This document shows positions 42,587 to 52,012 of a stretch of DNA of 64,000 nucleotides, one piece after another. Source of the stretch: Paenibacillus_V sp046244365 (GTDB lineage Bacteria; Bacillota; Bacilli; Paenibacillales; NBRC-103111). The DNA is taken from the NCBI RefSeq assembly GCF_046244365.1, contig NZ_CP176395.1:6200001-6264000 (forward strand). Reading direction: 5' to 3'. Both the position numbers and the translations under genes were made by a program. How positions within the stretch are numbered: position 1 is the first letter of the stretch; each line of letters starts with the position of its first letter. The notes beneath the pieces are model-generated. The model made no database searches. It had not been told where the DNA came from and saw only the letters and a program-made list of their open reading frames with translations.

Positions 42587-42725
42587 CCTATATCTCCTTC
42601 TGCCGGTTGATAACTCTAGTATAAAGAGAGCTTTTCCAGGCGTCCTGCCATCCGTACCGAGAAACCTCTCATTTTTTTGGTATACTGATAAAAAGACCGC
42701 GAGCCGCTTTTCCGGAGGTACTGAG

Positions 42726-43601
42726 ATGAACCATCCCGTCTATTTAACCGAATATCCGAATATGCACAGCACGTTTCCGTTCAGCATCAAAACGGAGCGG
42801 ATCGAGGGGATCTTCAGGCATCGCCACGATTTTCTTGAGTTCATTTTCGTGTTGGAAGGCCAGGGCGTACAGATCGTTAACGGCATCCGGCACTCGCTCC
42901 AGCCGGGAACCTTGGTTTTTCTGCTCCCCTACCAGTTTCACGAGATCACGTGCGAGGCCGGCCGCCATTTGAAGCTATTCATCTGCAATTTCGATTTGGA
43001 GCTATTGTTTCATTCGAAGGAAGGGGACTGGGGACTTGCGGCAATCGTCCTAGAGGACTCCGCGGGGCTCCCTCCGTATGTCCAGCCTGAGGAACGCGAT
43101 AAAATGCGGATGGACGAAATATTCGGGGAAATGATGCGGGAATATGAAGGAAACGATCGAATGCGGCCTATTATGATCAAGGCCAAGCTGCTCGAAGCGC
43201 TCGTACTGTTCGATCGCTTTCGGTACAGGCAGCATGCAAACGGGCTCGAGGAAGGCTCGAACGGCAACCGGGAACTTGGCAAAAGGAACTTTTGGCAGGT
43301 TATTCGATATGTCCACCTTCATTACCGGGAAGAAATGACGCTCGACCATCTCGCCGGCATCTTTCACTACAACGCCTCCCATTTGAGCGAGTTGTTCAAA
43401 ATCCGGATTGGGCAAACCTTCGTCCACTTCCTGCAAGGGCTGCGAATCCGCCATGCTTGCGGGCTGCTGTCGTCTACCGAGCTATCCGTAGCTGCCATTG
43501 CCTACGAGGTAGGCTTCGGGTCGTTTCAAACGTTTTCCCGTACGTTTCTCAAAATCAAAGGAATCCAGCCGACCGCCTACCGAAAACGATCGAGAGCATA
43601 G
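42726..43601 (+). CDS. AraC-family transcriptional regulator with N-terminal cupin
   Basis: 291 residues. N-terminal cupin sensing domain (RHRHDFLEFIFVLEGQG, typical metal/sugar pocket), C-terminal pair of helix-turn-helix motifs (about 190-291) with the family ending GFGSFQTFSRTFLKIKGIQPTAYRK. It is divergent from the DUF4838-like gene. The ATG at 42726 has CGGAGG nine bases upstream; the open frame above it is not used. Confidence 0.9.
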   Translation: MNHPVYLTEYPNMHSTFPFSIKTERIEGIFRHRHDFLEFIFVLEGQGVQIVNGIRHSLQPGTLVFLLPYQFHEITCEAGRHLKLFICNFDLELLFHSKEGDWGLAAIVLEDSAGLPPYVQPEERDKMRMDEIFGEMMREYEGNDRMRPIMIKAKLLEALVLFDRFRYRQHANGLEEGSNGNRELGKRNFWQVIRYVHLHYREEMTLDHLAGIFHYNASHLSELFKIRIGQTFVHFLQGLRIRHACGLLSSTELSVAAIAYEVGFGSFQTFSRTFLKIKGIQPTAYRKRSRA

Positions 43602-43641
43602 GCTCTTGTCCGTTCCGTGACGGAGACACGAATATGCCGGA

Positions 43642-43670
43642 TTGACAAATCGGATGAATCGAGATACTTT
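43642..43670 (+). promoter_or_regulatory. Promoter of fabH
   Basis: TTGACA (43642-43647), 17 bp, TACTTT (43665-43670). Confidence 0.7.
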
Positions 43671-43684
43671 TAATACATAATATA

Positions 43685-43703
43685 ATTAGTACCTGATACT
43701 AAT
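43685..43703. promoter_or_regulatory. FapR operator upstream of fabH
   Basis: ATTAGTACCTGATACTAAT is a perfect palindrome matching the FapR consensus (TTAGTACCTNNTACTAA type). It lies just downstream of the -10, so FapR would block initiation until malonyl-CoA releases it. Confidence 0.9.
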
Positions 43704-43736
43704 ACTAGGTAATGAAAACCCGAAAGGAAGTGCGCT

Positions 43737-44717
43737 ATGACAGCTCATGCCAAAATAACGGCTATCGGCTCCTATGTGCCCGACCGCCTGCTGACGAACG
43801 CCGATTTGGAGAACATGATCGACACGACCGACGAGTGGATCGTTCAGCGGACGGGGATCCGCGAACGGAGAATTGCCGCAGCCGATCAATTTACGAGCGA
43901 TTTATGCGCAGCCGCGGTCGAGAGGCTGATGGAGACGTCCGGCAAGGCCGTGGACGACGTAGACATGATAATCGTCGCGACGCATACGCCCGATTTTCCG
44001 TTTCCGAGCGTATCCGCGATGCTGCAAGCCAAGTTCGGCATACGCTCCGCAGGCGCCGTCGATCTAAACGCGACATGCGCGGGCTTTACTTACGGGGTGC
44101 ATTTGGCAGGCGGGCTGATCGCATCCGGATTGCACCGCAAGGTACTCGTCGTAGGAGCCGATACGATGTCCAAAATAACGGATTATACCGACCGCACCAC
44201 GTGCATTTTGTTCGGCGACGGCGCCGGCGCCGTCTTGGTCGAGCGCGACGAAGAGCAGCCGTCCTTTTTGGCCGCACACATGGGTACGGACGGCAGCGGC
44301 GGCATCCACGTCTACCGCACCGGGCTTTCCAGCACGATGAACGGCGTACCGCTCGTCGATACGAAATGTTTTGTCCAGAACGGCCGGGAAGTCTACAAAT
44401 GGGCGGTTAGCACCGTAACCGAGGGCATCCGCACGATAACCGCCAAAGCCGGCTTATCGCCAAGCGATATCGATTGGCTCGTCCCGCACAGCGCCAATAT
44501 GCGCATTATCGAATCGATTTGCGAGAAAACGGGCATTCCGCTTGAGAAATCGCTGCACAGCCTCGTAACTTGCGGAAACACTTCGGCTGCATCGATTCCG
44601 CTGGCGCTTGACCTCGGCGTTCGCGACGGGAAAGTCAAGAAAGGGGACCTGGTGTTGCTCTACGGTTTCGGCGGCGGACTCACGCATGCCGGACTTTTAC
44701 TGCGCTGGGGAATATAA
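43737..44717 (+). CDS. fabH: 3-oxoacyl-ACP synthase III (KAS III)
   Basis: Starts fatty-acid chains by condensing acyl-CoA with malonyl-ACP. 326 residues. Catalytic triad Cys in NATCAGF, His in LVPHSAN and Asn in CGNTSAASIP. ATG at 43737 with AAAGGAAG upstream. It is not next to fabF or the main fab cluster, so it may be a second copy; the FapR box places it in the lipid regulon all the same. Confidence 0.95.
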   Translation: MTAHAKITAIGSYVPDRLLTNADLENMIDTTDEWIVQRTGIRERRIAAADQFTSDLCAAAVERLMETSGKAVDDVDMIIVATHTPDFPFPSVSAMLQAKFGIRSAGAVDLNATCAGFTYGVHLAGGLIASGLHRKVLVVGADTMSKITDYTDRTTCILFGDGAGAVLVERDEEQPSFLAAHMGTDGSGGIHVYRTGLSSTMNGVPLVDTKCFVQNGREVYKWAVSTVTEGIRTITAKAGLSPSDIDWLVPHSANMRIIESICEKTGIPLEKSLHSLVTCGNTSAASIPLALDLGVRDGKVKKGDLVLLYGFGGGLTHAGLLLRWGI

Positions 44718-44796
44718 CGGTTATACCCGAATTTCAAACGAAGGTGACTGAGCCGTTCCGGAAATTTCGAATTCACAAGAATTAGACGCCAAGCAT

Positions 44797-44819
44797 GGGC
44801 GGGTGCTCCGCACCCGCCC
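44797..44819 (+). terminator. Hairpin after fabH
   Basis: GGGCGGGTGC pairs perfectly with GCACCCGCCC. The T-tract is weak (TATTCG). Confidence 0.6.
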
Positions 44820-44992
44820 TATTCGACGTTAGATTGTCTGGTTAGTCGGGATCAGAATACCCCGTTTTATTTACGAGGAAGCGGGCCGTCTCCCACAGTC
44901 TCCCTTTCAAGGATTTACGGCTATGCTGTCCTTTAAGGGCGGGCGTGTGTACCGGGGAATCGAGCAATCAGCGGAGAAGCTACTTTCTGAGA

Positions 44993-46006
44993 TTACTGCC
45001 TTGCAATATTGGAGCTATGTTTCGCGGCATACTTATCAAGCTTTTGTAAAAAAAGACCCACCCGCCTTTCGGAAGCTAATGCCCATTGCAACCATTTCTT
45101 GGTCAACGGAAACCTCTTAAAAGGGGTAAGCACTAACCACGATGTAAACGGAAAGCGTAACCAGACGCGAATAAGCTTATAATCGTTTTTGTGAAGTTTT
45201 ATAACTTGACGGTAACCGTCGAGGATAGCTTTTGCGATTGCAAAATTCCATTTATAATCTTTGCAGGAATTATAGATGACCCGATATAAGTCGTAGGCGC
45301 GCAGATCGATATGCAATGTTTCGAAGTCGATAAGATAGGTTCCTTTGGCATTTATAATAAAATTGCTCGGTCCCCCATCTCCATGGCATAATACTCCGTT
45401 TTTACGTGGATTACGGCGGTAGCTGCGATATCCGCTGCTTTGCAACAACGCTTTCGCTTGGTTTGAATAACGTAATATTTCAGAACCGTGTTGTTTCAAA
45501 ATCCGGTTAATCGGCAGACTAAAACCATTTCTATTCGCTTTAGCAATCTTTTTTAGTATATAGTGGTGCCTGGAACGTAAGGTGGAGTACCAGGTCCCGA
45601 TCTCACTGTAAGCGATACTCCCTTTAACTCCAGTACGACCAGCCTTATGGAATCGTGCCAATGCGACACCGCAAGCCCGCATATCCGCTAAAGAGCGCGG
45701 AGAGGGTTCCCTACCTGCGATCCAAGGAGTTAGTATGAAAAACTCACCTTTTTGCGTAATTGCATAAGATTTTTGTCCTTCCGGCTTTTGTGGATTTCGC
45801 CATGCCAGGAGTATCCCTCTGCGCCTGACACGAAGCAATGTTCTATCTATCCACCGTAGTCGCTCACGCCGCTTACGCATTCGCTTCAGACTGTACGTAA
45901 TACCGTTTGGAGTTACAATCCGGTATATACCTTCCCTGATTTTCTTTTGCGTACTTACTCTTACTCCAAACTGATTTGCAATACCAGTAATCGATTGCGC
46001 GCTCAA
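44993..46006 (-). CDS. CotS-family spore coat protein (kinase-like fold)
   Basis: 337 residues, very basic. The CotS family has an aminoglycoside/choline kinase fold: VLCHGDGGPSNFI (catalytic HGD-x4-N) and YLIDFETLHID (metal Asp). The catalytic residues look intact, so phosphorylation of a sugar or glycan is possible. It follows the CotSA-like glycosyltransferase by 7 bp, as in the B. subtilis cotSA-cotS operon. TTG start at 46006. Confidence 0.85.
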   Translation of the reverse strand: MSAQSITGIANQFGVRVSTQKKIREGIYRIVTPNGITYSLKRMRKRRERLRWIDRTLLRVRRRGILLAWRNPQKPEGQKSYAITQKGEFFILTPWIAGREPSPRSLADMRACGVALARFHKAGRTGVKGSIAYSEIGTWYSTLRSRHHYILKKIAKANRNGFSLPINRILKQHGSEILRYSNQAKALLQSSGYRSYRRNPRKNGVLCHGDGGPSNFIINAKGTYLIDFETLHIDLRAYDLYRVIYNSCKDYKWNFAIAKAILDGYRQVIKLHKNDYKLIRVWLRFPFTSWLVLTPFKRFPLTKKWLQWALASERRVGLFLQKLDKYAAKHSSNIARQ

Positions 46007-46013
46007 TACAAGT

Positions 46014-47135
46014 TCACCTCCTGCATTTCATAAACAATGTTTTATATTGTCGTGCGATTGCAGGCCATCTATATCGGGCAGCAGTCGAACGTGCATTAAT
46101 TTGCCGAATCTTCGACTTAATCGGGTTTCTCCATAAGGCTTCAATTGCTCGGGCGATAGAAGCCTTATTTACAGAGGGAATGATTTGGGCATTTCTAGTG
46201 TTTACAAATTCCTTTAACCCCCCGGACAATGTAGAAACAAGAGGCACCCCGTTTGCCATTGCTTCCAATGCGACTAGACAGAACGATTCCGTTTTACTTG
46301 GAACAATAACGGCACCGTAAGAAGCGTACATCCGTTGTACCGCATCATACGATCTGTTTTTGATCCAGCGAATTCGCTTTGCGACGCCAACTTGTCTTGC
46401 AAGGGCACGCAACTTTTTCTGATATCTCGCTTTACCGCTTCCGACGATCGTCAAACGAACATGTTTATGCCTCCGCGATAAGAGGGCAATTGCTTCAATT
46501 AAGGGCTTAATCCCTTTCGAGGGTATAAGTCTTCCTACATAGAGCAGATTAGTCGGGGCACCGAAAGATCGCTTCGATACCGGTTTCACGCCGTGCGGAA
46601 TGACAACAATTTTACCTCTATTGGTTCTGAGATAACGCTTCTTGATTGCACCTACCTGCCAACGGCTTGGAACGATGATTCGTCTTGCGATACGGATCAA
46701 CTTCGCTTGGTTCTTTCCCGGCTGCGAAAAGATTCCTTGTGATGCCATTGAATGACATGAATAGACGATAGGAATATGAAACTGGTCACCGGCTTTAGCT
46801 GCAGTATCGGCAAATTCTGTACTGTGCACATGAATGAGATCCGGTTTGGAACAACCCTTTGCAGATGCGGCACGCATAACCATGTTAGCTTTGAATGAAT
46901 GTTTGGCCCGGTTAAAGTGGGTTGATTTTTTGGGTAGTCTAAGGAGACGCAAATTAGTTGTGGGGCTTGATGTCATCAATCGATTGGAAAAGCCGGAGCA
47001 TAGAACGGTAACTTTCACGCCATTCTTGCTTAGCGCTCTAGACAAGAAAGTGGAAACGATCCCCAGTCCTCCTATTATATTGGGTTGAAACTCGTTGGTC
47101 ATGACCCATATTTTTAGTTTTCTTTTGCTTTCCAT
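46014..47135 (-). CDS. Glycosyltransferase family 4 (CotSA-like)
   Basis: 373 residues with a GT-B fold. N-terminal domain starts KIWVMTNEFQPNIIGGLG; the C-terminal donor domain has LLYVGRLIPSKGI and the E-x7-E motif in KTESFCLVALEAMANG. CotSA of B. subtilis is a coat-associated family 4 enzyme encoded before cotS, and this pair has the same order. Start chosen at ATG 47135 (AAGGAGGGG five bases upstream). Confidence 0.88.
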   Translation of the reverse strand: MESKRKLKIWVMTNEFQPNIIGGLGIVSTFLSRALSKNGVKVTVLCSGFSNRLMTSSPTTNLRLLRLPKKSTHFNRAKHSFKANMVMRAASAKGCSKPDLIHVHSTEFADTAAKAGDQFHIPIVYSCHSMASQGIFSQPGKNQAKLIRIARRIIVPSRWQVGAIKKRYLRTNRGKIVVIPHGVKPVSKRSFGAPTNLLYVGRLIPSKGIKPLIEAIALLSRRHKHVRLTIVGSGKARYQKKLRALARQVGVAKRIRWIKNRSYDAVQRMYASYGAVIVPSKTESFCLVALEAMANGVPLVSTLSGGLKEFVNTRNAQIIPSVNKASIARAIEALWRNPIKSKIRQINARSTAARYRWPAIARQYKTLFMKCRR

Positions 47136-47244
47136 TAGCCCCTCCTTACAGACGATGTCAAAGTCCATTGTATTCAACGATAACAAAAGGGTATGGGTTT
47201 ATGAGTTCAAAAGGTAATAATGAAGCCGTAAGCTAGCAGCTGCA

Positions 47245-47274
47245 AACGGCAGGGAAGTGTACAAGTGGGTGGTA
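47245..47274 (+). pseudogene. Short fragment resembling fabH codons
   Basis: Thirty bases in the gap between the family 61 and family 4 glycosyltransferase genes encode NGREVYKWVV. The active fabH reads NGREVYKWAV at 44379-44408; 25 of 30 bases agree. No match extends outward. It may be gene debris, or a chance match. Confidence 0.35.
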
Positions 47275-47285
47275 ACTTACCGACT

Positions 47286-48572
47286 TCAATTATCCGTATA
47301 TATGCCGGCAAGCTCCAATACGCTCTTAAACTTTTCAATATCGATTTCTATATCATCGAAACCGTGAGCCGGATCGACCTTGTCAGGCGCACGTTCACCT
47401 TCGCCGAACAAATAATAATAGTCCAGCTCAAGCTGATTGCAGATCAACCAAAACACATAAACCGGAAAGCTCGGGGCGAACAATTCCACCACCTTCGTCC
47501 CGGGCCGGCAAAAAATAAGATTCGTAAGGCCCGAGCCGTGGGGAGAAACGATTAGTTTAGCCGAAGAAAAGACCTGCGCCTGCTGAACGACGGAATACAG
47601 TTCCAGATGCACGAGCTTGAATCCAAGCGGACGCAATATCTCGAACAACTGCTCTTCATTCGTAACTCTCCGATTGGATGCCAGGGAACGGCTGATAAAA
47701 ATCTTTTCGTATTCGGCAGCGGGTGCGGTCCCCCTCGAAATCAGCAGTTCCTTCCTCAAATATTGAATTTGCCAAAGATGGGGGCCCCAATCGATTGCAG
47801 GGGCTACCGGAACGATCAGCCTCCTCGACTGCAAATGGAAGGTATCATAACAATGAAGCTGTTTCTCTTTTGGAATGCCTAACAATTCGAGCGTCTCCGC
47901 TTGAAAGGGGCACCGATCCCCGTTCACGATATAGCGGTCGATCGGAATTCCGCTTTGATTCAACAAATCCAGCCGAGATATGGCGTCGAACATCCAGTGG
48001 TAATACATCCCGCTCGCGCAAAAAGTGAGCACGCCTATCGTCTCGTCGGTATGTTGCAACGGCGGAAGCGCAGGCTGGCGAAAGATATGATGTTCGCTCG
48101 GTATCATGGGCGGAAAAATGGAAACGTCCCATAGAAGGATGTTGTCGGGGGTAATGACCGCTCCGTAATCCCCCCAAACCCGGCCGTTAGGAATTTCGGC
48201 GACGTACGGAGCCGGCGAATAAAACTGTTTGAGCCGAAATACGGCGTGAAGTTGTTCGTCAATGCCTTTGGGCGGATTCAAATCTATCGCATGCTCCTTG
48301 TAAATATGATGATGCCATGCGGGTTGTTTGAAAGCCCAATCCCATGTCGACAAACAATAATGTTTTGGCGGAGGATAACCGGCAATGCCTTTTGCGGACC
48401 GGCGAGTCGTTCGACCCGGGTGTTTGCGTTTATTTCGGCGCCCGCTTGCCCTTCTCTTTGTCCCCGGAAGTCTTTTTCTGGCGCCCTTGCGCGCCTTACG
48501 CGATCGTCTGCCAACCGTTTTTTTTGTTTTTTTCCGCGGGTACCTCCTATAGTTGTTTCTTTGAGCTTCCAC
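47286..48572 (-). CDS. Glycosyltransferase family 61 protein with Arg/Lys-rich N-terminal tail
   Basis: About 428 residues. The first 65 are dominated by Arg and Lys with no hydrophobic segment. The rest is a GT61 (DUF563) domain: a CASGMYYHWMFDAISRLDLL block, FISRSLASNRRV and the signature VSPHGSGLTNLIF. Family members are cytosolic sugar transferases. The tail is absent from typical GT61 proteins and resembles those of two other enzymes in this cluster. GTG start at 48572 fits the GGGGGA site. Confidence 0.85.
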   Translation of the reverse strand: MEAQRNNYRRYPRKKTKKTVGRRSRKARKGARKRLPGTKRRASGRRNKRKHPGRTTRRSAKGIAGYPPPKHYCLSTWDWAFKQPAWHHHIYKEHAIDLNPPKGIDEQLHAVFRLKQFYSPAPYVAEIPNGRVWGDYGAVITPDNILLWDVSIFPPMIPSEHHIFRQPALPPLQHTDETIGVLTFCASGMYYHWMFDAISRLDLLNQSGIPIDRYIVNGDRCPFQAETLELLGIPKEKQLHCYDTFHLQSRRLIVPVAPAIDWGPHLWQIQYLRKELLISRGTAPAAEYEKIFISRSLASNRRVTNEEQLFEILRPLGFKLVHLELYSVVQQAQVFSSAKLIVSPHGSGLTNLIFCRPGTKVVELFAPSFPVYVFWLICNQLELDYYYLFGEGERAPDKVDPAHGFDDIEIDIEKFKSVLELAGIYTDN

Positions 48573-48596
48573 GGCATACACTCCCCCAGTCGAAAC

Positions 48597-49496
48597 TCAA
48601 TCGGCCGTAAACACCTCTTCGTAATATCTCATCATTTTCAAGCCCCATGCGACCGGCTTCGGTTCGATCGGCCGGTAATGAATGAAATGGTCGACCGCCA
48701 GCGCTATCCAGTTTTCGCTTGCCGCAAATCCGAGGGCCATCCCTCCGGCTACACGGGGATTAATTTCAATAAACTTGATTTCCCCTTCCGGGGTCTCGAT
48801 GCATTGAAGGTTGACCGGGCCGGTGAAAGGCAGTCCGGCGCATATCTTTTTGACCCACTCTATGATTTTCGAATGATTGACGACGACGCCGGCCGTAGAC
48901 TTTCCGTCTTTGACTTGCAGCCTTTTTCGCGGAATGATATAAACCGGCACGCCGACCCGGTCGCAAAACACGTCCACCGTGTACTCTTGCCCGCTTACGA
49001 ATTGCTGCGATATCATGCCTTCCATGGAGAGGGTATCGTCCGACATCACGATCCCTTTGCCCCCCCTGCCGAAACGCGGCTTGACCAGACGGTAGTTTTG
49101 GCTGAGCGATGTGTCCGGTACCGGGATGCCGTTATTCGTAAAATGCAAATACGTTAACCATTTATCCGTGCAAACTCGTATCGTTTCCGGCTCGGAAATC
49201 ACGGTATGGATGCCCATCCCCCGCAATTCGCCGCTCCGTTCGCTCCAATCGAGCAGCGTCTCGTGCAGGGACGGAAAGACGACGTCGACTTTTTTATCTG
49301 TTAAATGATGATAGACGCTCTCCCAGAACTTGTCGCTCCCTGCACTCGGTAAAGTAAAAAACTCGTCCGCAAGAACGCTCGCGGCAACCTGAGCGTCCAT
49401 ATCCGCCGCAATTGCGCTATATCCCGCCTGATGGACGGATCGGATCAAGTATCCGGTCGTGATGCAGCCTGCAGCCTCCAAAAAAATACGGTGCAC
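48597..49496 (-). CDS. ATP-grasp ligase (carbamoyl-phosphate-synthase-like)
   Basis: 299 residues. N-terminal Rossmann-like preATP-grasp part (GCITTGYLIRS), then the grasp domain with VKPRFGRGGKGI (phosphate loop), VSGQEYTVDVF and the metal site KFIEINPRVAGG. Such enzymes join a carboxylate to an amine or other nucleophile; neither substrate is known. GTG start at 49496. It is 24 bp upstream of the family 61 gene, in the same unit. Confidence 0.85.
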   Translation of the reverse strand: MHRIFLEAAGCITTGYLIRSVHQAGYSAIAADMDAQVAASVLADEFFTLPSAGSDKFWESVYHHLTDKKVDVVFPSLHETLLDWSERSGELRGMGIHTVISEPETIRVCTDKWLTYLHFTNNGIPVPDTSLSQNYRLVKPRFGRGGKGIVMSDDTLSMEGMISQQFVSGQEYTVDVFCDRVGVPVYIIPRKRLQVKDGKSTAGVVVNHSKIIEWVKKICAGLPFTGPVNLQCIETPEGEIKFIEINPRVAGGMALGFAASENWIALAVDHFIHYRPIEPKPVAWGLKMMRYYEEVFTAD

Positions 49497-49528
49497 CTTC
49501 GCTCACCCCATCTGATGATAGTAGAAAG

Positions 49529-50233
49529 CTAAAAAAAAGAGAGCAGCCTATCTCTGCACGTTCCGACTTCATGCAGCCGATGAACGTCCGAACCTATCGA
49601 AACATAAGGATTGATTTTCCGGCACAACGCCAAGAAGTTTTCGAGATCCGTCAAATAGGAGGTGTTGATTTCGATGGCGATCCCGCGCGCCAAAGATTGT
49701 TTCATCAACGTTTCATGCGATTTCTCGGGGAACGAGCCAAATCTGCGATAGGTCATTCCCCCGGGATGTGCCAGCACATCGATTGGGGCGCTTCTCAAAA
49801 GTCCAAGCGATAACTTCAGCTCGATTTCGGCGCATTCGTCGGCTTGAAGATCGTTCATCGATCTTCCGGCGAGCATTTCCGGAGGAAAGCCATGTACGCT
49901 TCCAAGTACGATGTCGCATTGCGCCAGAACGGCCGGAGCAGCATCCAGGCCGCCCTTCGCATCGAGCGCCTTGGCTTCGCAGCCGACGTAAATGTCCGGC
50001 GAAGAACCGTTCGATTTTTCCTTTATGACCTCGCCGGCAAAATCCGCAAACCAATCCGAGCTTTTGCGGACATGCTCCGTAAAAGCGATCCCCGCCAATT
50101 TCGTCCGGCGCGCCGCTTCAAGTATGGCCTGTATCGTTTCTTCCCCGTCCGTACGATTCGTGTGCACCTGATACTCGACATTCAGTCTCTCGCGGGTTAA
50201 ATCGCGAAACCGGTAAAAAACGGGCTTCCCCAA
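49529..50233 (-). CDS. PHP-domain hydrolase-like protein
   Basis: About 234 residues. PHP (polymerase and histidinol phosphatase) fold: VHTNRTDGE, GIAFTEHVRKS, GCEAKALD, DIVLGSVHGF, LAHPGG and GSDVHRLHEVG. The first motif reads QVHTN where PHP enzymes normally have HxHT, so one metal ligand may be missing. The substrate is unknown; a phosphatase role in the glycan pathway is possible. TTG at 50233 chosen because GGAGGGG stands six bases before it. Confidence 0.8.
   Translation of the reverse strand: MGKPVFYRFRDLTRERLNVEYQVHTNRTDGEETIQAILEAARRTKLAGIAFTEHVRKSSDWFADFAGEVIKEKSNGSSPDIYVGCEAKALDAKGGLDAAPAVLAQCDIVLGSVHGFPPEMLAGRSMNDLQADECAEIELKLSLGLLRSAPIDVLAHPGGMTYRRFGSFPEKSHETLMKQSLARGIAIEINTSYLTDLENFLALCRKINPYVSIGSDVHRLHEVGTCRDRLLSFF
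49532..49556 (-). terminator. Possible terminator at the end of the PHP gene
   Basis: In the leftward direction AGAGATAGGCTGCTCTCT followed by eight T. The hairpin overlaps the last codons. Confidence 0.4.
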
Positions 50234-50258
50234 CGTCTTCCCCTCCAAGGATAAACGG

Positions 50259-50942
50259 CTAGGCCAGCGTTGCACGCATCAGATGATATTTTTCGGCATA
50301 ACGGACGCCGATTTCCATGCCGCGCATTTCCGCCCATCGTTTCACGTTATGAGGAGAGATCAGACTCGCATCCTCTCTCACTTGCGAGACGTGCTGCTGA
50401 AAGGCCGCTACCTTTTTGTCGATCGTGTCGCTGATGTCCAGGTACAATTCGCCCGCATCGTGAATTTTGGGGTATTGCCAAACGATAAAAGGATATTCGT
50501 ACATGGCGATCAGCTTGATTTGGCGGTTCGGACTGGGGCGCAGACCCGCCATGCAAGCTTTGAACAAAGCTTGATGATCTTGATGAAAGCTTGGATACGG
50601 GACCAGCACCATTGTTGGACAAAAAGTAGACAAGATCCGATCGATTTTGGTAACCAGTTCATTCTGGGGGATGGTGTCAAGGAACGATTCTTTATCGTCA
50701 TACATCACTTCGTAATCGTTGCAGCCCAAAACGTTCAAAGCTGCGGCAAGCTCCTTCTTTCGGGTATTCGCAGTAATTTTTTCCTCGGCATGGTGGAACT
50801 TCAAAGTTCCGACTGCGGCCAATATGACTTTGACCCGATTGTTCATTCTGCAAGCCATCTCGATAAGGCCGCCGCAGCCCAGCACTTCATCGTCGGCGTG
50901 CGGTGCGAAAATCACTATCCTTTCCTGTCCGGAAATAAACAT
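50259..50942 (-). CDS. PIG-L-family (LmbE-like) N-deacetylase
   Basis: 227 residues. Zinc-site signatures FAPHADDEVLGCGG and SFHQDHQALFKACM. The family removes acetyl groups from N-acetylglucosamine units, as in bacillithiol, mycothiol and antibiotic pathways. Here it probably acts on a glycan building block made by the cluster. ATG at 50942 with AGGGGG upstream. Confidence 0.88.
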   Translation of the reverse strand: MFISGQERIVIFAPHADDEVLGCGGLIEMACRMNNRVKVILAAVGTLKFHHAEEKITANTRKKELAAALNVLGCNDYEVMYDDKESFLDTIPQNELVTKIDRILSTFCPTMVLVPYPSFHQDHQALFKACMAGLRPSPNRQIKLIAMYEYPFIVWQYPKIHDAGELYLDISDTIDKKVAAFQQHVSQVREDASLISPHNVKRWAEMRGMEIGVRYAEKYHLMRATLA

Positions 50943-51011
50943 CCCCTATTTGCCCCCTCATCATCTTTCATTCCTTTTCATTCCATACCGTCACAGTTCT
51001 GATGAAGACGC

Positions 51012-51995
51012 CTAGATGTTTCGCTTTCCTTTTGCTGCAACTTTCGGGATCCTGAGCCGGAGTCGTTTCCTGACGGTCCTGCTGTTTGTTTTCCTTACCA
51101 TTTTTTGAACGTTCTTCCGATTAGGCCTCCTGTTGACCGGCAGTCTGCGTTTGATCCATGTACGGTATGGCTTTTGTCTCGCTTTTCTTAACCTCTTCTT
51201 CGGAATCGGAACGGGAGCCTCCGCTATCCCTTCCGCAATCCATCTTCTTGCCGGATCGTCTGCCGTACGTCGGATAGGGTGCATGAAATAAATGTTGCCC
51301 GTTTGCTGCGCCGCCTTCGCATCCCCGAAAGATATCGCCGGCTCGTGACGGATAAATGCGGCTGCCGGAACGGGATAGTCGCGAAACGTCCCTCCGCAGC
51401 GTACGGCCAATGTGGCATGCAAGATTTCTTCAAGGGCGACAACGCGGGTAGAAGCAAACAAGCTTTCGAGCCGAGTTCGATCCAGACCGTCATACATGCG
51501 ATGAAAGAGATTGCGCCGATATACCTGACCGTTGGCAAACATTCCGCATAAAAAGTCCGTCCCGAAGAGCCCCTGCCAGGCATGCCATTCCGCCCACATG
51601 CTTTGGCCGGGAATCCAATCGCCCGGACCGAATTCCTGGTGCATGTTTACCCCCATGCAGTCGTATCCTTGCATGGCTTTGTCCAGGAAGGTCTCGAAGC
51701 CCGGTTTGACGAACAGAACGTCCGAATCGATATAGACGAGATAATCGTATTCCATTTCCGTTTCCCGAAGCCAAGCGGAAATATCCATAAGGACGCGCCC
51801 GGTCCTTCCCCAGGCAAGCGGCCCCCGGCTATACGGACAAATCGACAGGTTTGCAATGCTTCGCCCGAAGTTCGGGTCGCCGGAAGAATTGTACAAGACG
51901 ATCTTGCTGCCCGGATTATAGTCCGATATATTTCTTACCTGCTGAGCCAGGATCGGTTCATTTTCGTGGGCCAATATGGCAAAGCAAATCATCAT
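51012..51995 (-). CDS. GT-A-type glycosyltransferase with Arg/Lys-rich C-terminal tail
   Basis: 327 residues. Residues 1-260 look like a GT-A sugar transferase: YLVYIDSDVLFVKPG contains the DxD motif, followed by the substrate-side block PGQSMWAEWHAWQGL. Residues 265-327 are a tail rich in Arg and Lys (RRLPVNRRPNRKN and similar). The frame is open upstream, but the ATG at 51995 has AAGGAGGG five bases before it and starts MMICFAILAHENEP, the natural first strand. Confidence 0.75.
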   Translation of the reverse strand: MMICFAILAHENEPILAQQVRNISDYNPGSKIVLYNSSGDPNFGRSIANLSICPYSRGPLAWGRTGRVLMDISAWLRETEMEYDYLVYIDSDVLFVKPGFETFLDKAMQGYDCMGVNMHQEFGPGDWIPGQSMWAEWHAWQGLFGTDFLCGMFANGQVYRRNLFHRMYDGLDRTRLESLFASTRVVALEEILHATLAVRCGGTFRDYPVPAAAFIRHEPAISFGDAKAAQQTGNIYFMHPIRRTADDPARRWIAEGIAEAPVPIPKKRLRKARQKPYRTWIKRRLPVNRRPNRKNVQKMVRKTNSRTVRKRLRLRIPKVAAKGKRNI

Positions 51996-52012
51996 AAATC
52001 CCTCCTTTCCCG

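Noticed and set aside
44923..45120. 65-residue frame on the + strand after fabH
   Set aside because: Largely overlaps the 3' end of the CotS-family gene and lacks a ribosome site.
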